A stretch of DNA of 9,790 nt. It comes from Oscillospiraceae bacterium. Its GTDB lineage: Bacteria; Bacillota; Clostridia; Clostridiales; Clostridiaceae. The stretch lies in NCBI GenBank assembly GCA_009785875.1, contig WQUF01000372.1, positions 1 through 9,790 of the forward strand. Direction: 5' to 3'. The position numbers and the translations under genes are program-made. The notes below the pieces were generated by a model. It was not told the DNA's origin. It made no database searches and was given only the letters and a program-made list of their open reading frames with translations. The stretch's first letter is position 1; the number at the start of each line of letters is the position of its first letter. This document shows positions 6,599-9,790 of this stretch, piece by piece.

Positions 6599-8509
6599 TC
6601 AAACTTTTAGTATGGCATGTACCGGGCACTTGCTAAAGCATACACCGCATTTGATGCATTTATCCTTGTCAATCACATGTGGTTTCTTTATGCTGCCAGC
6701 GATACATGAAACTGGACAATTTCTAGCGCATAAAGTGCAGCCAATGCATTTTTTAGGTATAACTTCGTATTTTAAAAGTTTTTTGCATTTTTTAGCAGGA
6801 CAGGTTTTATCTATGACATGAGCCTTGTACTCATCATAAAAGTAATTTAACGTTGAAAGGACTGGGTTTGGTGCAGTTTGACCAAGACCACATAGGGAAC
6901 AATTTTTAATGATGGTTCCAAGTTTTTTTAGTTCATCCAGGTCTTCTAATGTTCCTTCGCCTTCTGTTATCTTCTCTAAGATCTCATGAAGCCTTCTGGT
7001 TCCAATTCTACAAGGTGGACATTTGCCACAGGATTCATCCACAGTAAATTCTAAATAAAATTTAGCGATATCAACCATGCAATCATCTTCATCTAAGACG
7101 ATCATTCCTCCGGATCCCATCATAGAACCTATGGATTGGAGAGATTCATATTCAATAGGTAAATCTACTAAGCTTGCAGGAATGCAACCACCAGAAGGAC
7201 CACCGGTTTGAACAGCTTTAAATTTTTTCCCATTTCTAATTCCATCACCTATATTATAGATGATATCTCCTAGTTTTATTCCCATAGGCACTTCAACGAG
7301 ACCTACATTGTTGATCTTTCCGGCAAGGGCAAATACTTTAGTGCCTTTCGACTTCTCTGTTCCAATTTGGTTAAACCAATCAGCACCATTTAAGATAATT
7401 TTACATACATTTGCAAAGGTCTCTACATTGTTGATATTTGTTGGTCTATCCCAAAGACCTTTTGCGGCAGGGAATGGAGGTTTTAATCTTGGCTCACCAC
7501 GACCACCTTGAACTGAATTCATTAAAGCGGTTTCTTCCCCACAGACAAAGGCTCCGGCACCTAAACTCAATCTAATGTGAAAATTGAAGCTTGAGCCTAA
7601 AATATTGTTTCCAAGAAGACCTAATTTTTCTGCCTCCGCTATAGCGATCTCGAGCCTTCTAACAGCGAGTGGATATTCTGCTCTGATATATATAATACCT
7701 TCATCTGCTCCAATAGCGTAACCTGCAACAGCCATTGCTTCGAGTACACAGTTAGGATCGCCTTCTAAAATTGATCTGTCCATGAACGCCCCTGGATCCC
7801 CTTCATCTGCATTGCAAATTATATATTTTTTATCGCTTTGAGATTTTCTTGCAAGTTCCCATTTTAATCCTGTTGGGAATCCGCCACCACCTCTACCGCG
7901 AAGTCCGCTTTTCTTAATTTGGTCTATAACCTCATCGGGAGTCATAGAGTATAAAACTTTGCCTAAAGCTTTATATCCATCTACTGAAATATAATCTTCT
8001 ATCTTTTCAGGATCGATTATTCCACAATTTTTTAATGCTATTCTGACTTGGCTCTCATAAAATGACATATGCCTATGTTCTCTAATGGTCTCTTTTTTAA
8101 TTGGATCCACATATAAAAGCCTATCTACAATTCTTCCATTGACAACATGTTCACTTACGATTTCCTTTGCGTCATTAGGTTTAACCTGAACGTAAAATGT
8201 ATTATCAGGATATATTTTTACAATAGGACCTTGCTCACAAAAGCCAAAGCAACCGGTTTTGACAACCAGAACTTCTTCAGACATGTTGCTGTTTGAAATC
8301 TCTTCTCTTAAATTTGATATTAACATTTCACTGTCTGAAGACATACATCCTGTTCCGCCACACACTAAAATATGCATTTTGTATTTACTCGTTATTTGAA
8401 GTTTACTTTCTAAACCATTAGCTTCTTCTGCAGCTATTCTTAAATCAACATTTCCTCGAACTTTATCTTTAAATGCTTTTAGCTCTTCTAAAGAATTGAT
8501 TTTGCTCAT
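6599..8509 (-). CDS. Solo second copy of the NuoF-like NADH/FMN subunit (hndC paralogue)
   Basis: 636-aa paralogue of the hndC product at 3834-5612, clearly homologous over its whole length, with most residues identical by eye. All functional sites are intact: thioredoxin-like [2Fe-2S] domain (C50, C55, C87, C91), glycine-rich GLRGRGGGGFPTG (202-214), NADEGDPGAFMDR (233-245), GAGAFVCGEE (317-326), N3-type cluster (C494, C497, C500, C540), and the C-terminal 2x[4Fe-4S] ferredoxin (C588/591/594/598 and C618/621/624/628). It has about 40 extra residues at the N-terminus that resemble the start of HndB (SKINSLEELKAFKDK against DKIKSLDELRALKYK). I chose ATG 8509 because AAAGGAG lies 6 nt upstream; the in-frame ATG at 8539 has no ribosome binding site. 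No partner subunit genes are next to it. No clear terminator follows, so its transcripts may read through into hndABCD. It could replace HndC in the hydrogenase or serve another NADH-dependent enzyme. Confidence 0.93.
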   Translation of the reverse strand: MSKINSLEELKAFKDKVRGNVDLRIAAEEANGLESKLQITSKYKMHILVCGGTGCMSSDSEMLISNLREEISNSNMSEEVLVVKTGCFGFCEQGPIVKIYPDNTFYVQVKPNDAKEIVSEHVVNGRIVDRLLYVDPIKKETIREHRHMSFYESQVRIALKNCGIIDPEKIEDYISVDGYKALGKVLYSMTPDEVIDQIKKSGLRGRGGGGFPTGLKWELARKSQSDKKYIICNADEGDPGAFMDRSILEGDPNCVLEAMAVAGYAIGADEGIIYIRAEYPLAVRRLEIAIAEAEKLGLLGNNILGSSFNFHIRLSLGAGAFVCGEETALMNSVQGGRGEPRLKPPFPAAKGLWDRPTNINNVETFANVCKIILNGADWFNQIGTEKSKGTKVFALAGKINNVGLVEVPMGIKLGDIIYNIGDGIRNGKKFKAVQTGGPSGGCIPASLVDLPIEYESLQSIGSMMGSGGMIVLDEDDCMVDIAKFYLEFTVDESCGKCPPCRIGTRRLHEILEKITEGEGTLEDLDELKKLGTIIKNCSLCGLGQTAPNPVLSTLNYFYDEYKAHVIDKTCPAKKCKKLLKYEVIPKKCIGCTLCARNCPVSCIAGSIKKPHVIDKDKCIKCGVCFSKCPVHAILKV

Positions 8510-8564
8510 CCTTGCTCCTTTCTTTATTACGATATTCATTTATAATTTTTTTGACACCATGAAC
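8510..8564 (-). pseudogene. Relic of the 3' end of a second hndA (nuoE-like) gene
   Basis: Read on the minus strand from 8564, the codons give VHGVKKIINEYRNKERSK with no start codon upstream; an in-frame TAA lies near 8588. GVKKIINEYRNKE matches the C-terminus of HndA, KVKGIIKEYKDKE (residues 151-163), at 8 of 13 positions with conservative changes elsewhere. DNA similarity continues through the ribosome binding site into the next start codon, just as hndA abuts hndB. The rest of the gene is missing and the expected stop is lost by a small indel. The match is short, so confidence is moderate. Confidence 0.55.
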
Positions 8565-8581
8565 ATTATTTTGCTGATCTA

Positions 8582-8603
8582 ATTATAACATAAATTTATT
8601 ATA
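8582..8603 (-). promoter_or_regulatory. Possible -10 elements for the solo hndC paralogue
   Basis: Two perfect TATAAT hexamers occur on the minus strand (8587-8582 and 8603-8598), 73 and 89 nt upstream of ATG 8509. Neither has a good -35 at 16-18 bp, so which is used, if either, is unclear. Confidence 0.4.
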
Positions 8604-8651
8604 GTAAAGTCTTATCTTGATATTGAATTTGATAAATTTTCAAATAATAAT

Positions 8652-8681
8652 TTGTTTTTTTATTTTGTATTCTGTTATAAT
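8652..8681 (+). promoter_or_regulatory. Extended -10 promoter for the Snf2-type helicase
   Basis: TGTTATAAT (8673-8681) is a perfect extended -10, with a weak -35 TTGTTT (8652-8657) 18 bp upstream. Start of transcription would be near 8688, leaving a leader of about 27 nt. Confidence 0.5.
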
Positions 8682-8714
8682 ATTACTAAATTTAAATATA
8701 ATTGGGGAATGAGA

Positions 8715-9790
8715 ATGAAAACAATCACAAAAAATAAAGAGTTAATAGCATGTTTTTTAGAAAATTCATTGACTATCGAGTATGATTTTGTAGAAGATGA
8801 AAAATCTTATTCAAATGATCGCCTATACGATGATTTTAAAAAAGATCCTTATACTTCGCTGTTTTACTTTGGATTTGAAAGAAAATCAGAATACATGTCC
8901 TTATCTTTATCCTTTGTACATCTTATTTGCTCTAAGTTCATAAAATCTCTATCTCAGGATACTTTTATTGAATTTACAAGAAAGGCTTCAGCTATAGAAG
9001 ATGAGGATGCTAAAGATATTTTAAATAGTGTACCATTTGCAATAGGAGCTGAATATATTAATATTGAGTGGATAAGAGATTTTTGGGACAATTTAAGAAA
9101 AGCCTTTAAATCAGAAATCGATAAATATGAAGGGTCTGTGGATGAATTTTTAAAATCGCATGGTCCTAATATCAATGTCTTTGGCAGAGTGTGCTTTCAC
9201 CTTGTAGAATCTAAGCACGAAGATTACCCCTTTGCATTTTTAGCCACATATAGCACCAGCTCAAGAGACAAAAAGGAGAATCATGTCCCACTTAAACATG
9301 CTCTATTAGAGTATAAAGATAATAATGATCTCCTTTTAAACCTTCTTTCAACTGTTAGCAAAGCTTCAGAAAAGAGCGATTTTATTTCAGAATTAGTTGA
9401 AAGTGGAGAACTCTTCTCTCCATTAAAATTTTCAAGCTCTGAAGCGTATACTTTTTTAAAGGAGATACCTTTATACGAAGAGAGTGGGATCCTATGCCGA
9501 ATTCCTAATTGGTGGAAGAAAAATTCAAATGCAGCAAGGCTATCTCTCACTATTGGAGACAATGCACCTTCCCGCGTTGGAATGGATGCTATATTAAGAT
9601 TTGATCCAGCGATTTATCTAGGTGATGAGAGGATAACAAGAGAGGAATTAGAAGAGCTTCTCGCACAAACAGAGGGCTTATCATTCATTAAAGGAAAATG
9701 GGTGGAAGTGGATCATGAGAAGCTTAAAGCACTTCTCGCTGCTTATGAAAAGGCAGATGAGATAGCTGAATTAGGTGAACTGACTTTAGC
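8715..9790 (+). CDS. Snf2-family helicase, N-terminal part (partial, runs off right edge)
   Basis: 358 complete codons with no stop. The ATPase core lies beyond the window, but the N-terminal and helicase-associated regions are recognisable from bacterial Snf2 (HepA/RapA-like) proteins: YPFAFLATYS (171-180), LVESGELFSPLKFSSSEAY (227-245), the FLKEIPLYEESGILCRIPNWW stretch (247-267), and the SNF2-associated (DUF3670-type) segment DAILRFDPAIYLGDERIT (291-308), followed by LLAQTEGLSFIKGKWVEVD (315-333). These precede the DEAD/Snf2 and helicase C domains in full-length relatives of about 900-1100 aa. It would be an ATP-driven DNA translocase, in transcription recycling, repair or phage defence; the visible part does not decide which. 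ATG 8715 was preferred because GGGGA lies about 7 nt upstream; an in-frame ATG at 8709 would be too close to it. Confidence 0.82.
   Translation, partial: MKTITKNKELIACFLENSLTIEYDFVEDEKSYSNDRLYDDFKKDPYTSLFYFGFERKSEYMSLSLSFVHLICSKFIKSLSQDTFIEFTRKASAIEDEDAKDILNSVPFAIGAEYINIEWIRDFWDNLRKAFKSEIDKYEGSVDEFLKSHGPNINVFGRVCFHLVESKHEDYPFAFLATYSTSSRDKKENHVPLKHALLEYKDNNDLLLNLLSTVSKASEKSDFISELVESGELFSPLKFSSSEAYTFLKEIPLYEESGILCRIPNWWKKNSNAARLSLTIGDNAPSRVGMDAILRFDPAIYLGDERITREELEELLAQTEGLSFIKGKWVEVDHEKLKALLAAYEKADEIAELGELTL

Noticed and set aside
8510..8539. An upstream ATG (8539) extending the solo HndC by ten residues
   Set aside because: It lacks a ribosome binding site, would overlap the hndA relic in another frame, and ATG 8509 has AAAGGAG at 6 nt.
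8627..8645. Inverted repeat ATTTGA/TCAAAT as an FNR- or Crp-type operator
   Set aside because: The half-site spacing does not fit TTGAT-N4-ATCAA, and short inverted repeats are frequent in this AT-rich region.
8954..9562. Minus-strand open frames inside the helicase gene
   Set aside because: They oppose a plus-strand frame with clear Snf2-associated motifs and lack ribosome binding sites.
1..9790. Insertion sequences, CRISPR arrays, tRNA or rRNA genes
   Set aside because: I found no transposase frame, regularly spaced repeats, cloverleaf or rRNA-like sequence anywhere in the window.

Overview
The window is low-GC DNA with strong AAGGAGG-type ribosome binding sites, frequent AGA and ATA codons, and a complete NAD-linked [FeFe]-hydrogenase operon. 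Together these point to a strictly anaerobic, fermentative Firmicute of the class Clostridia. I cannot name the genus.

Layout, left to right. (1) 1-391, minus strand: the N-terminal part of a ParB-like protein, cut by the window edge. (2) 392-817: an AT-rich intergenic stretch with a good sigma-A-type promoter (541-569) reading rightward. (3) 818-2014, plus strand: a CmpX-like membrane protein of the mechanosensitive-channel superfamily, built from four repeats of a conserved transmembrane helix. (4) 2033-2074: a strong bidirectional terminator. (5) 2079-6477, minus strand: four tightly packed genes in the order hndA-hndB-hndC-hndD, encoding a tetrameric, probably electron-bifurcating [FeFe] hydrogenase. 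(6) 6478-6598: their control region, with a near-consensus promoter, a Rex-like operator over the predicted start of transcription, and a perfect 14-bp palindrome at the -35. (7) 6599-8509, minus strand: a second, full-length hndC paralogue standing alone. (8) 8510-8714: a divergent control region that also holds what looks like the decayed 3' end of a second hndA. (9) 8715-9790, plus strand: the N-terminal part of a Snf2-family helicase, cut by the right edge.

How the genes work together. HndA (NuoE-like), HndB (thioredoxin-like ferredoxin) and HndC (NuoF-like, FMN and NADH site) carry electrons between NAD(H), ferredoxin and the H-cluster subunit HndD, so that NADH plus reduced ferredoxin can be disposed of as H2, or the reverse. 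A Rex-type operator would tie expression to the NADH/NAD+ ratio. The second hndC keeps every cofactor motif and could be an alternative NADH-oxidising module for HndD or for another enzyme. The hydrogenase maturases HydE, HydF and HydG are not in the window.

The main unusual feature is the solo hndC2 together with the relic of an hndA tail directly upstream of it, and an HndB-like N-terminus. This reads as the trace of a duplicated hnd operon that lost most of its other genes while hndC2 stayed intact. I did not find an unmistakably new system.
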